62,527 nucleotides of DNA. Source: an uncultured Bacteroidales bacterium (GTDB lineage Bacteria; Bacteroidota; Bacteroidia; Bacteroidales; Paludibacteraceae). The position numbers and the translations under genes are program-made. The DNA lies in assembly GCA_902771935.1 (NCBI GenBank), contig CACXYM010000012.1, positions 1-62,527 of the forward strand, in the 5' to 3' direction. The notes beneath the pieces are model-generated. The model had not been told where the DNA came from and made no database searches. It saw nothing but the letters and a program-made list of their open reading frames with translations. Below, one piece after another: positions 16,801-25,423 of the stretch (position 1 is its first letter; every line of letters begins with the position of its first letter).

Positions 16801-19800
16801 GACCATTCGTCCTCGATATAGCAATAAGCATCACCTGCATTGGCGTTACTGGTGTTCACATATAAACCATCACCATTCTTCAGTTTAGCAGGAACAAAGG
16901 TAATCTCATCATATATTTTAACTCCTTTAACCTGATTAACAATACGCGTGCCAGCCGAAATTGCGCTTTCGTTGAAGACAAATGTACCAGCGTCTTCATT
17001 TGAAGAAAAGATGTTAGCACCGCCATTAGAAGTATATACAAATCCTGTAGCGGTATTGAATGTACCATGTACGTTGATAGCAGCATCGGCAGGGCGTGTT
17101 TGTTCATCACGCTTTGTAGGAAGGCCGTTCCATGAAGGCGAATAACGAACAACCTTCGTAAAGGCAGTTCCTTTATGGCTCATGCCATCAGCATCCACTT
17201 CATTGCAATAAGCATATTGATCCCAATCTTCGGCATCATAGACATAAAGTGCACCAGTATGTTCGGTGTCGAGAGGATCTTGCGCCACACTGACTACAGA
17301 CTCTTTATCCACCTCCACTTCAGCTCCAGGAAGCAAGCAAGTATTTTGCTTAAAGTCCATCGAACCGGATAATAAATGAATCTTGAAGTTAGAAGTAAGA
17401 GGGAGATCAAATTCAGCAGAGTTCAATCGAATAGGTACAGTTCCATAGGTCAATAGGTTTATGTCTCCCATATCCAAAATCATAGAGCCAATATGTGCAC
17501 TGCTATTGACATCATATACTTGGACATCGTTGACAGCATCATACCATTTACGTACCCAAGTATTTTCAGCATCCGCCTCATTATCCATAAAGAAGATAGC
17601 ATCTTTTTGCGTTCCTATAACCTTAATGTCGGTAGCAGCCATGTGAACACTCATGCCTAAAAGTCCTTCAGAAACAACGGCTGAGGTGAGTAATAAAGCA
17701 CCCGGATGATACTTAACCGGAGATTCTATATTTTGAATAAAATACTGCGTAACAGGAAATATTTTCTTGTAACTATAATCGCAGTCGTCAACTTTAGCTT
17801 GACCCTTAACAATCTTACAAAGTGAAGGATTTTCAGAGCCTTTCACCAATCCAGTAATAGCGACAGAAGTCATTGCTCCTTTCCAGTCTCCCAATTGGAA
17901 CATCTCACGAACGATTGCACCACGACGTGCATCCGTTTCGCCTTTACCGGTAAGGAATCCCCATGCGCGAAGTTCAGAACCATTTTGGAGCGTCATGTGA
18001 CTTCCCTCCGCCATTTCCAATCGTCCATAAGCGCCAACCGGTTGGCTGGTATATGCCTCGTTACTTGCATATTGCGAACATGTCAATTCAATTTGTCCGA
18101 ACACTTCCATATTCACCCCGCTTGCGAAAGTAAGACGTCGGAATTCGGTAGGCAACATGGAAGTATAAGGAGTTTCTGTCCGTTGGTCGTTAAATATCAC
18201 ACATGGTGTTATTTTATTCACTTCTTTCTCTTGTGTATCACTCATCGGCACAACAATCGTGGCATTAGCCGGAAGGGTGTAGTTACCGGCAGGGAGAATA
18301 TAGTCGTTAGTCATAAAGATAACGATATTCTCTACACTTGGATTATTGTTGGCGTAAGCGAGTGCATCCTCAAGTTTAGCATAAGAAACAGTACCGATAC
18401 GGCAGACACCTACTCCATTAAGTTTGGCTGTTTCGGCATCACCCAAGAAATAGCGATAGCCCTCGTTATATTCCACACCTGCAGAAATGAGCATTTCAGT
18501 CATGCCCTCGGTGGATATGCCATAGTTATTGACTTTGAAGTATCCGGAAGTAAAGTTAATCGAGCCATTCAACGGTCCGTCGAACTTACCAGACTCAATA
18601 TTCAATGTACCGCCCGTACGTTGTGCGGAATAGGTGCCACCTTTGATAGCTGCAAGTTTTTTTACAGTAGTTGTACCTGCTGTTACTTTCACACCGCAAG
18701 TTGTACCTTCTATTGTACCACGATTAATAACGGCTGTACCACCAGAAATTGTGATAGCTGTCGTGCCATTAAATACGCCGTTATTCACAGTAAGCGTTTT
18801 GGACGATGTAAGTCCGGCCATGAAAACACCTTCGTTAGTAGTCAGAACTCCATTATTGGTAGCCGAGCCTGTAACAGTAGCGCCATTTTGCTCAACCTCA
18901 CCGTTTGCTCCAATGATGAGAGAACCGAACATACCTCCATTAAGGATAACTTTTCCTCCATTAACCGTTAGAGAAGTAGCCGAACCGCCATACTTACTAT
19001 ATGCGATAGTCACATTGCCGCTTGAAACTGTGATTTTCTGCATGTCATTGCCATTCATATCTAGAGTAAAATTCTTGTTTAAGAAAACAAGATCTGTAGT
19101 CACCGGCTTGTTCAGTTTCAGAATTGGATTAGCGTAAGTACTGATATCAGTGCTCAATAGTACCGATAGATCTCCGTTTGCTTTTTCCTCCTTACCGTCA
19201 AACCAGAATGCCTCAGGACGGTCAGGATCCAATGCGTTAACAGACAGCGGAATAGTAAGTGAAGAAGGGTTAGAACCAGCCATCTTCACAGTGATATTGG
19301 TAGTATGGGTGCCAGGAGTAATAGCTGCCTTTGCCGTATAAGTCACCTCAACCTCTGCCCTCATCGTAGTAGGGCCGACAGGATAAGGATCACGCGCCAG
19401 ATTCCAAGACCAACTTCCATAAGTATCCTCATAGAAAACGGTTCCCGGTAGTGAGGGGAAGACAAAATCCGCATAGTTCTCTTTGAACTGGGAAAGATCA
19501 CCTTCCACGTCAACGGAAACATTAAGCGTAGCGGTTTCGCCTTCGGCTGCCTCTAACTGTCCACTGGTTGCGGTAGGATTACCCAACAAGTACTTATTAA
19601 ATACTGCATAGATATTATTTGGATTTGCAGCGACGTATTGACATAAAGCAGCAAGAGCAGCTTTATCCGTTGGTGGATAGAGCGTACTATTTGCCTTATC
19701 CGGAAGGACTTTAAAACATGGAGTTCTGAGCGGAATGGATCTTTCTTCATCTATCACATTCACCCAATTTTGTTCTTCTTCAGACCAAACTTCATTGTAT

Positions 19801-20306
19801 ACATTTTTACCCATTGGATCTGATGGATTCATATTACTTGTCATACGAGTGACACATTGGTTATCACCACCAATTATCTGCCATTCGGACAAATATGATC
19901 CATTAGCAGGAGCAGCTTCAGCATGGAAATATAGGAAAGATGTCATATAGATTTGTGACTCAGCTCCCCCAATTGGCACTGAAGTCTCCATCCCATCAAT
20001 TGCTATCAATGTTCCTCCCGCTAGTTGCGCTGTTTCTCCAAAGCCATCATACACATATTCTTTGTTCAGAATTGTGGGATCTGAGAAAGCCATGTAGTTA
20101 ATTTGTTTAGCTACTTCTACCTCCATCGGTTTACCTGTAATATCGAGCCAAGTAAGTTTAACTTGACCATCACCCGTAGAAGCAGGAGATTTCTGCGCTT
20201 TCAAGGAAGCTAAATAGATAGCGGTTTCATCATCTGCCCAAATACAGTTAACACTCGCAAATAATGCAACAAATAGCAGGGCTAAAGATTTGAATGAATG
20301 TTTCAT
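13845..20306 (-). CDS. Giant secreted multi-domain protein with Listeria-Bacteroides-type repeats
   Basis: 2153 residues. The signal peptide is at residues 1-25. A Thr/Gly/Asn-rich region at about 445-585 (GKVILNGGMFGSLIIGANGE and similar turns) reads like a right-handed beta-helix. From about 1277 to 1725 there are repeated modules of the form 'YTITF..EGG...P.V....PTK.GY.Y.F.GWSP....V..D.TYTATY', the InlB B-repeat / Listeria-Bacteroides repeat pattern used in adhesins. Two near-identical openings (ITWKNWDGNEILF and ITWKNWNGNELVK) show internal duplication. The C-terminus (KVLINGQVYIIRDG, then VYTIFGQKAK) resembles the short C-terminal tails of exported Bacteroidales proteins, possibly a type IX secretion signal, though not the classic form. 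Likely a surface adhesin or matrix protein. It has its own promoter. Confidence 0.8.
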   Translation of the reverse strand: MKHSFKSLALLFVALFASVNCIWADDETAIYLASLKAQKSPASTGDGQVKLTWLDITGKPMEVEVAKQINYMAFSDPTILNKEYVYDGFGETAQLAGGTLIAIDGMETSVPIGGAESQIYMTSFLYFHAEAAPANGSYLSEWQIIGGDNQCVTRMTSNMNPSDPMGKNVYNEVWSEEEQNWVNVIDEERSIPLRTPCFKVLPDKANSTLYPPTDKAALAALCQYVAANPNNIYAVFNKYLLGNPTATSGQLEAAEGETATLNVSVDVEGDLSQFKENYADFVFPSLPGTVFYEDTYGSWSWNLARDPYPVGPTTMRAEVEVTYTAKAAITPGTHTTNITVKMAGSNPSSLTIPLSVNALDPDRPEAFWFDGKEEKANGDLSVLLSTDISTYANPILKLNKPVTTDLVFLNKNFTLDMNGNDMQKITVSSGNVTIAYSKYGGSATSLTVNGGKVILNGGMFGSLIIGANGEVEQNGATVTGSATNNGVLTTNEGVFMAGLTSSKTLTVNNGVFNGTTAITISGGTAVINRGTIEGTTCGVKVTAGTTTVKKLAAIKGGTYSAQRTGGTLNIESGKFDGPLNGSINFTSGYFKVNNYGISTEGMTEMLISAGVEYNEGYRYFLGDAETAKLNGVGVCRIGTVSYAKLEDALAYANNNPSVENIVIFMTNDYILPAGNYTLPANATIVVPMSDTQEKEVNKITPCVIFNDQRTETPYTSMLPTEFRRLTFASGVNMEVFGQIELTCSQYASNEAYTSQPVGAYGRLEMAEGSHMTLQNGSELRAWGFLTGKGETDARRGAIVREMFQLGDWKGAMTSVAITGLVKGSENPSLCKIVKGQAKVDDCDYSYKKIFPVTQYFIQNIESPVKYHPGALLLTSAVVSEGLLGMSVHMAATDIKVIGTQKDAIFFMDNEADAENTWVRKWYDAVNDVQVYDVNSSAHIGSMILDMGDINLLTYGTVPIRLNSAEFDLPLTSNFKIHLLSGSMDFKQNTCLLPGAEVEVDKESVVSVAQDPLDTEHTGALYVYDAEDWDQYAYCNEVDADGMSHKGTAFTKVVRYSPSWNGLPTKRDEQTRPADAAINVHGTFNTATGFVYTSNGGANIFSSNEDAGTFVFNESAISAGTRIVNQVKGVKIYDEITFVPAKLKNGDGLYVNTSNANAGDAYCYIEDEWSTMYPDEDNPCFMVKHNVNGDTYFAKPSEYVEIVATKSEGIFSGNSDNTFSDAAGAGRLFILISDPDCQWWEVEKKDNLYHCIHPNNDTYYYWDEDEEKWMEKRFTITWKNWDGNEILFVDPEDPTIVIPYSVTYGTMAEFLGTSPTREPDIDYTYDFTGWSPELAPVTSDVTYTATYEKKERKYTITFLQEGGVEIERQFLPHNAIPVCENMPTKVGHTLVWNPAISPVITDQEYTATWLEELPDKWKVSFVNNAGYLLQEGDVLTTDHPVYSGTTPKKENADHSEYSSNEYICTFNGWSAVIDGVTQTFAPGAELPCPTAPTTYTAVYTQENKTYTITFNNENGELIESHEYKYGETPVCYDIPTKDNTAQYSYSFAWTPQIETVRETKTYTATFTPVENMYTVTLLSNPSEACTFTGAGIYKYNADVAISQTPKDGYTFQKWTNAIGDDVSELPTKVTEDINLVANFLFEGTGHEITWKNWNGNELVKQTYKEGTATTYTGQMPTRPDKDGLTYTFDGWSTTQGGELAYKNNMTPKATAPATYFAHFAATEIPDLNVTGITTLKEPVTKRNLVITSNGNSSGQLLNPNYLTITGKAYFDLTINANANTWYAFGLPWEVNVSGGISDGTRTLSYGNTCYLLEYNGNDRAAQTLDSETGSYWTYVKSGTLKPSKLYMIYLRYPATTLRFTKADGADIVNDEIPISPYVCPADPAESGWNAIANPTTCYAKLVSSDIPSGKGQVYVPGRPNADGTAGDRYDPITLADQQLIVGQPLFVQVNISGDKKMTANGSNQFSAPKRAIKTSNEYEIRIAPAKADFTDRLYVKTAEEKEDRYVIGQDLSKISVANGVAQIWINRYDHKLCFNTTEMINNQAVFPMGISVPTDGHYAISTVTPAVEDEDIFITIDGTPVWNLTQGAYSMDVKAGTTNEYGLLVVYHPTPEISTGCDQLETTDKPSVRKVLINGQVYIIRDGAVYTIFGQKAK

Positions 20307-20395
20307 TATCAGATAAATTTAATAGTTGCTAATCAATAAAATATTTTTTCGCATGTACGTACGCATGAGCGTGCATGCGCACACAAAATGGGCTG

Positions 20396-20427
20396 CAAAA
20401 GTACTGCATTATTTTGATATACGCAAA
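20396..20427 (-). promoter_or_regulatory. Promoter of the giant secreted protein gene
   Basis: Minus strand: TTTG (20427-20424), 20 bases, TACTTTTG (20403-20396). The leader is about 85 bases and carries a GC-richer alternating purine-pyrimidine stretch (20350-20382, GCATGTACGTACGCATGAGC-like). Confidence 0.8.
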
Positions 20428-20584
20428 TTTTTCTGCAATTTTTATGCAAAAACGGGTATTTATAACTTTTTTTAAGCGAAATACAATGGGAATTAGTGAA
20501 TAATGAATAGGGAATAGGCAAAGAAAAAAACGGTATTAAAGAGGTCTCAAAGGGCTTTCTCTCTGCTTTCTCTGCCCTTATCAA

Positions 20585-20683
20585 CATACTCATCACATAG
20601 TAACATCATATTAACAACATAGTAATAACATACTAACCACATAGTAATCACATACTAATCACATACTAATTACATTGTATTAT
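20585..20683. repeat. Tandem 11-bp repeat array, locus 1
   Basis: Nine head-to-tail 11-base units of consensus CATA(G/C)TAATNN, starting CATACTCATCA at 20585 and decaying to CATTGTATTAT at 20673-20683. The same unit forms the array at 51582-51691. The stretch between this array and the promoter at 20427 (20428-20584) holds nothing I recognise. Confidence 0.85.
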
Positions 20684-20957
20684 AGGGTGAGGGGCGAAGG
20701 GTGAGGGTAAGGGGGAGGGGTGAGGGGCGAAGGGTGAGGGGCGAAGGGGGAGAGGCGAAGGGTGAGGGGTGAAGGGAGAAGGGTGAGGGGTGAAGGGAGA
20801 GGGATTAGGGGGGGGTACGAGATTAGGTAAGGATTGGGAGGTTAAGGATTAGGAGTTTAGGAGACTGGGAGATTAGGAAATTAGGAGATTAGGGGTTAGG
20901 AATTGGGGATTAGCGTTTAGAGATTAGAGTGTAGCGTTTAGCTTTTAGAGTTTAGAG
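20684..20957. repeat. Polypurine G-rich degenerate repeat tract
   Basis: On the plus strand, bases 20684-20815 are nearly all purines plus T, built from variants of GGGGCGAAGGGTGA, with many runs of three or more G. Bases 20816-20957 continue as variants of GATTAGGA and GTTTAGAG. No ORF is credible. The tract ends at the recX stop codon. Confidence 0.8.
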
Positions 20958-20958
20958 T

Positions 20959-21426
20959 TTAGGGGTTATGGATGGCGGATTTGATTTCTTCAAGGGTAAA
21001 TCCGCGTTGCAATAGAAAACGGTAAATAGAATCAAGAGTGGACTTATCAATTGACGACTGTTGATTTTGGGGCAGCCGCTGAGAAACAAGACGATTGAGG
21101 ATACGCGAATACTCCTCCTCGTCAATAGTTTGGATCGCCGATTGGATAATATCAAAAGCTATTTTTTTGCCACGAAGCATGTATGCAATTTTAACTCGAC
21201 CCCAACCTTGATAGAGTAGCTTGTCATGGACAAAGGCTTTGGCATAGCGTTCGTCAGAGATAAATTTTTCGGCGATGAGATAATCAATTATCTCGTCTTC
21301 GTTTTGCGAATCGCACTTCCATTGGCGAAGACGCATTCTGGCTTCCATTTCGCAATGTTCCGCAGCAGCACAGTAAGCTTCAATTTTAGTCTTTAATTCT
21401 GCCGGAGACCATTCTTGGTTTTTCAT
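20959..21426 (-). CDS. recX: RecX family regulatory protein
   Basis: 155 residues from the ATG at 21426, which gives the normal N-terminus MKNQEWSPAELKTKIEAYC; the upstream ATG at 21456 only adds residues from inside prmC. The three-helix RecX repeats are visible: EDEIIDYLIAEKFISDERYA, then WGRVKIAYMLRGKKI, then a C-terminal repeat around STLDSIYRFLLQRGF. RecX caps RecA filaments and modulates recombination. The gene overlaps the end of prmC by 41 bases, so the two are cotranscribed. Confidence 0.87.
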   Translation of the reverse strand: MKNQEWSPAELKTKIEAYCAAAEHCEMEARMRLRQWKCDSQNEDEIIDYLIAEKFISDERYAKAFVHDKLLYQGWGRVKIAYMLRGKKIAFDIIQSAIQTIDEEEYSRILNRLVSQRLPQNQQSSIDKSTLDSIYRFLLQRGFTLEEIKSAIHNP

Positions 21427-22189
21427 AGATATCGCGTTTAATTTGAACATTGTCAAAGTTGTTATTTCTAAGGAGTTGAGCTACCTGCTCGGCGAAACGT
21501 TCGTTGACTTCAAAATAGATGGATTTCGTCGATTTAATCGAACAAATGCGTCGATAAAACAGCAGCGGATCGTCATCGGGTACAAATAGAGCAGAATGCG
21601 GTTCGTAGTCCAAAACATTCGATTCCATCGAGGATTTTTCAGAATTTAAAATATACGGTGGATTCGAGACAATCAAATCAAAAGTTCCGGTGAAATCGGA
21701 GAAAATATCGTGTTGGATCCACTGGATCTGTGTTTTATTACGGACAGCATTTTGTTTGGCGATTTGTAGTGCTTCGGCAGAAAAATCCAACCCGGTAATT
21801 TGCCAGTTGGGACGACGTTTCTTAAGTGCAATGGCGATGCAACCGGAACCAGTACCGATATCTAGCACAGAAAGCGGTATATTGGCAGGATTTGTCTGGA
21901 GGATCCACTCAACGAGTTCGGCGGTCTCGGGACGTGGAATCAAAGTGGCAGAATTGACCAATAAATCGAGTCCAAACCACAAAGTATGACCAAAAATATA
22001 CTGAATTGGCTCTTTTTTTTGTAATCTTTGCAAAATTATTTCGATATTCGAAATATTTTGTTTATCTTTGCCGGCTGAAATGTGTGCACGTGAAAGCCCG
22101 GTGGTCTCTTCGAGTATCCAGAATGCCAAATCCGTGGCCTCTTGCGGGCTGTAAAACGGGGCTAATTGAGACTGTATGTAAGTAATCAT
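21386..22189 (-). CDS. prmC: Release-factor glutamine methyltransferase PrmC
   Basis: 267 residues from the ATG at 22189. The start fits a promoter ending at 22203 and the usual N-terminal helical domain. The SAM-binding motif is VLDIGTGSGCIAIALKKR and the substrate motif is NPPY (in LIVSNPPYI). PrmC methylates the glutamine of the GGQ motif in RF1 and RF2 and so tunes translation termination. The earlier ATG at 22231 would overlap the promoter and ribD and was rejected. The gene is divergent from ribD. Confidence 0.92.
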   Translation of the reverse strand: MITYIQSQLAPFYSPQEATDLAFWILEETTGLSRAHISAGKDKQNISNIEIILQRLQKKEPIQYIFGHTLWFGLDLLVNSATLIPRPETAELVEWILQTNPANIPLSVLDIGTGSGCIAIALKKRRPNWQITGLDFSAEALQIAKQNAVRNKTQIQWIQHDIFSDFTGTFDLIVSNPPYILNSEKSSMESNVLDYEPHSALFVPDDDPLLFYRRICSIKSTKSIYFEVNERFAEQVAQLLRNNNFDNVQIKRDIYEKPRMVSGRIKD

Positions 22190-22202
22190 CGGATTCACGC
22201 TG

Positions 22203-22234
22203 CAAAGATACAAAAAAATGTTGGAATACACAAA
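22203..22234 (-). promoter_or_regulatory. Promoter of prmC-recX
   Basis: Minus strand: TTTG (22234-22231), 20 bases, TATCTTTG (22210-22203). Its -33 box lies inside the first codons of divergent ribD. The expected transcript start is within about 10 bases of the prmC ATG. Confidence 0.8.
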
Positions 22235-23225
22235 ATATATTTCACGTTGTGTGCAATTAGCGCGTTTGGGGGAGTATTATGTAGCCCCAAATCCGATGGT
22301 AGGTGCCGTTTTGGTGTATGATAGTAAAGGGGTGAATGGTTTAATGGGTGAAAGGATTATTGGTGAAGGTTGGCACAAGGAGTATGGCGGTCCACATGCT
22401 GAAGTGAATTGTTTTGCGAGTGTGCGTGAAGAAGATGAGCCGTTGGTGAAGGAGAGCACGCTGTTTGTGAGTTTAGAGCCATGTTCTCATTATGGGAAAA
22501 CGCCCCCCTGTGCGGATTTGATTATAAAGAAGGGCGTGAAGCGTGTGGTAGTGGGCATGTTAGACCCTAATCCGCAAGTTGCGGGCCAAGGTATTGCGCG
22601 CTTACGCGCGAATGGCATAGAAGTTGTGGTGGGAGTTATGGAAAAAGAATGTCGCGAATTGAACAAGCGATTTTTATGTCTGCATGAGAAGCATCGTCCA
22701 TACGTGATACTCAAATGGGCTGAGACGGCAGACGGGTTTATGGACCGAAAACGCTCGATTCCATCGGCAGGAAATCTGACAGACACACAACCGCTGGTAA
22801 TATCCACTCCGCTGAATAAACGGATAGTTCACAAAATGCGTGCAGAGAACATGGCAATATTGGTGGGATCCAACACAGCACTTTTAGACAACCCGAAGCT
22901 GAAGACAACGCATTGGGTGGGACGCAATCCAATCCGAGTGCTGCTAGACCGAAGAAAACGTGTTCCTCGCGAGAGTGCCATTTTCTCGGATGATGCGGAA
23001 ACGATTGTATATAGTGAGAACACTGAATGGCCGTTTGTGCTGGATGATTTAGCTAAACGCGGGATACATTCGATATTAGTAGAAGGCGGTGCACAGGTTC
23101 TAAACCATATTTTGGCGACGGGCATTTATGACGAAATACATGTAGAAAAGGGGGCCATGCACATCGGAGAAGGTGTTGCGGCGCCGCAAGTGCTTCCGAG
23201 CACTTCGATAAAAGTTGATAAATAA
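22218..23225 (+). CDS. ribD: Riboflavin biosynthesis deaminase/reductase RibD
   Basis: 335 residues. The N-terminal deaminase domain has the zinc-site motifs HAE (in GGPHAEVNCFA) and PC-x8-C (in LEPCSHYGKTPPCADLI). The C-terminal reductase domain starts near residue 155 (RPYVILKWAETADGF) and includes ILVEGGAQVLNHIL. The enzyme performs the second and third steps after GTP cyclohydrolase II in riboflavin synthesis. The C-terminus is somewhat short but complete for Bacteroidota forms. It is divergent from prmC; the plus-strand promoter is not evident. The next gene starts 8 bases later. Confidence 0.92.
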   Translation: MLEYTKYISRCVQLARLGEYYVAPNPMVGAVLVYDSKGVNGLMGERIIGEGWHKEYGGPHAEVNCFASVREEDEPLVKESTLFVSLEPCSHYGKTPPCADLIIKKGVKRVVVGMLDPNPQVAGQGIARLRANGIEVVVGVMEKECRELNKRFLCLHEKHRPYVILKWAETADGFMDRKRSIPSAGNLTDTQPLVISTPLNKRIVHKMRAENMAILVGSNTALLDNPKLKTTHWVGRNPIRVLLDRRKRVPRESAIFSDDAETIVYSENTEWPFVLDDLAKRGIHSILVEGGAQVLNHILATGIYDEIHVEKGAMHIGEGVAAPQVLPSTSIKVDK

Positions 23226-23232
23226 CTTGATT

Positions 23233-24084
23233 ATGAGACAGATAAAGATTATATTAGTGCTTTTTATCATCGGGATGATGGTTAGTTCGTGCACGCTCTT
23301 CAGGCGCAAGCACCATGCCGGAATTGCCGTAGAAGTGAATGGTCAATACCTTGAGTACACTGATTTAGACCAATTGACATTGGGTTTGTCTTCAGAAGAC
23401 AGTGCGATTGTTGCAGACAACTATATCAAGCAATGGTCTACAGAGGTTCTGCTGTATGACAAGGCCCGTAACAAATTTGATGACAGGCACATAGAGGCAT
23501 TAGTGGAAGATTATCGTCGTAGTTTATATGCACACGCATACGCCGAACATCTGCTGCAACACATGTCTAAACAGTTGCCTCAAGCGGAGATTGATTCGTT
23601 CTATGCGCTTCACAAGAATCAGTACATACTGAAAGACGCGTTAGTGAAAGGTCTGCTGCTGATTGTGCCCAATGGCGCTCCTGACTTAGAAAAAGTGAAG
23701 AAAGCCATGGGGAAGACAGATGAGAAAAACATCGAATTCATCGAGAAATATGCTTATCGTTATGCGACCGGATATGAGTTGTTTATTGACGAGTGGAAGA
23801 CACTCAGTCAGTTGTCGTTATGGATGCCGATGAAGAAAGCGGATATGCAAAAACAACTCAAGTCGAATACATTGATGACAATGACCGATTCTATATCAAC
23901 TTATTTGCTGCAAGTGAATGATCTTCACGCCGCCGGCACCGTGATGCCGATTGAGTATGCCCGTTCAGAGATTGAACCAGTTTTATTGCGCGAGCGTGCA
24001 ACAGAATATTTACAGCGTGAGCGCGAACGTATTTACGAGGATGGAGTTCGTTTTAAGAAAATACATCGTTATGAAAAAAAGTAA
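23233..24084 (+). CDS. Parvulin-like envelope foldase lipoprotein
   Basis: 283 residues from the ATG at 23233. A lipoprotein signal ends MMVSSC with Cys at residue 20. The rest resembles the N-terminal and linker helices of SurA/PrsA-type peptidyl-prolyl isomerases: a short strand opening (AVEVNGQYLEYTDLD), the 'Y..HK.QY.L' segment and the C-terminal helix with RERATEYLQRERERIYEDG. A clear catalytic parvulin domain is not visible, so it may be a chaperone without isomerase activity. It overlaps the next gene by 14 bases, and that gene encodes a full SurA-like protein, which supports a joint role in outer-membrane protein folding. Confidence 0.72.
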   Translation: MRQIKIILVLFIIGMMVSSCTLFRRKHHAGIAVEVNGQYLEYTDLDQLTLGLSSEDSAIVADNYIKQWSTEVLLYDKARNKFDDRHIEALVEDYRRSLYAHAYAEHLLQHMSKQLPQAEIDSFYALHKNQYILKDALVKGLLLIVPNGAPDLEKVKKAMGKTDEKNIEFIEKYAYRYATGYELFIDEWKTLSQLSLWMPMKKADMQKQLKSNTLMTMTDSISTYLLQVNDLHAAGTVMPIEYARSEIEPVLLRERATEYLQRERERIYEDGVRFKKIHRYEKK

Positions 24085-25423
24085 GATATTATTTGCTTTC
24101 CTGCTGCTGTTTTGCGTGCAAGTTGTTGCTGACAACATTATCGACGAAGTGATATGGGTCGTCGGCGACGAAGCTATTCTACGCAGCGAAGTGGAAGAGG
24201 AACGTATGCGCGCGCAGTATGAAGGCCACCAGATTCCGGGTGACCCATATTGCTATATTCCTGAACAGTTGGCCGTTCAAAAACTTTTTCTTCACCAAGC
24301 GGAGTTAGATTCGGTTGTGGTAAGCGAATCCACAGTAAGCCATCAAGTAGATATGCGGATGGATTATTACATCTCGCAGATTGGCTCCAAGGAAAAGATG
24401 GAAGAGTATTTCCGCAAGACGTCGAGTGAGATTCGCGAAGAGATGATGACATCGGTTCGCAATCAAATGACTATTCAACAGATGCAAAGCAAGTTAACGG
24501 AACATATCAAGCCTACTCCGGCAGATATTCGTCGCTACTATAACGCCCTTCCTGCCGATTCGCTTCCTGTTATTCCGGCGCATGTAGAAGTGCAAGTAAT
24601 CAGCTTTGAGCCCATTGTTCCGCAGGAAGAGATTGACCGTGTAAAAGGCCAACTGCGCGAGTTTACCGACCGTGTAACAAGCGGCAGGACTGACTTTGCG
24701 ATGTTGGCACGTTTGTATTCAGAAGATACGGAAAGTGCGAAACGCGGTGGAGAATTAGGTTTTGTAGGTAAAGGTCAGTTAGTGAGTGAGTTTGCGGATG
24801 TAGCGTTTAACCTGAATGACCCGAAACGCGTTTCCCGCATTGTGCAAACGGAATACGGCTACCATATCATTCAATTGATTGAGAAGAAAGGCGACCGCAT
24901 TAACTGCCGTCATATATTGCTTCGTCCGCGTGTTTCCGCCACGGATAAAGTAAGGTCGTTAGAGAAACTAGATTCTATTCGCACGCTGATTGTGGATAGT
25001 GCAAAATTGACATTTGAGCAAGCTGTTATTATGTATTCGCAGGATAAGAACACTGTGATGAATGCCGGATTGATGACCAATCCGAATTCGGGCGGTACAC
25101 AGTTTGAGTTTCAGGATCTGCCTTCTGACGTGGCGAAACAAGTATATACGATGCAGGAAGGTGAAGTGTCACAGCCGTTTATCATGATAGACCCGATGCG
25201 CAACAAAGAAGTTTGCGCAATAGTAAAGGTACGCAGCAAAACAGATGTGCACAAAGCTAATATAGTGGATGACTTTCAGACGATTAAGAGTATGTTAGAA
25301 GCCAAGTTGGCGCAAGAATTCATCCATAAGTGGGTGTTAAAGAAGCAGAAAGAAGTGTACGTTCAGATTGATGAGAAATGGCGTGGTTGCGATTTTCAAT
25401 ATCCTAACTGGATTCATGATTAA
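24071..25423 (+). CDS. surA: SurA-like periplasmic peptidyl-prolyl isomerase
   Basis: 450 residues from the ATG at 24071, where the signal peptide MKKSKILFAFLLLFCVQVVA begins. The N-terminal SurA domain opens IIDEVIWVVGDEAILRSEVE. Two consecutive parvulin (PpiC) domains follow at about 165-270 and 275-380. The first carries ARLYSEDTESAKRGGELGFV and YGYHIIQLIEKKGDR; the second carries INCRHILLRP. It escorts unfolded outer-membrane proteins across the periplasm. The gene is embedded in an operon with an OstA-like and a barrel protein gene. Confidence 0.88.
   Translation: MKKSKILFAFLLLFCVQVVADNIIDEVIWVVGDEAILRSEVEEERMRAQYEGHQIPGDPYCYIPEQLAVQKLFLHQAELDSVVVSESTVSHQVDMRMDYYISQIGSKEKMEEYFRKTSSEIREEMMTSVRNQMTIQQMQSKLTEHIKPTPADIRRYYNALPADSLPVIPAHVEVQVISFEPIVPQEEIDRVKGQLREFTDRVTSGRTDFAMLARLYSEDTESAKRGGELGFVGKGQLVSEFADVAFNLNDPKRVSRIVQTEYGYHIIQLIEKKGDRINCRHILLRPRVSATDKVRSLEKLDSIRTLIVDSAKLTFEQAVIMYSQDKNTVMNAGLMTNPNSGGTQFEFQDLPSDVAKQVYTMQEGEVSQPFIMIDPMRNKEVCAIVKVRSKTDVHKANIVDDFQTIKSMLEAKLAQEFIHKWVLKKQKEVYVQIDEKWRGCDFQYPNWIHD

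Noticed and set aside
17895-18971. 358-residue plus-strand ORF inside the giant gene
   Set aside because: A mirror of the Thr/Gly-rich repeat coding on the minus strand; no start context and no recognisable domain.
20585-20683. 11-bp arrays as insertion-sequence ends
   Set aside because: No transposase, no inverted terminal repeats and no target duplication near either array.
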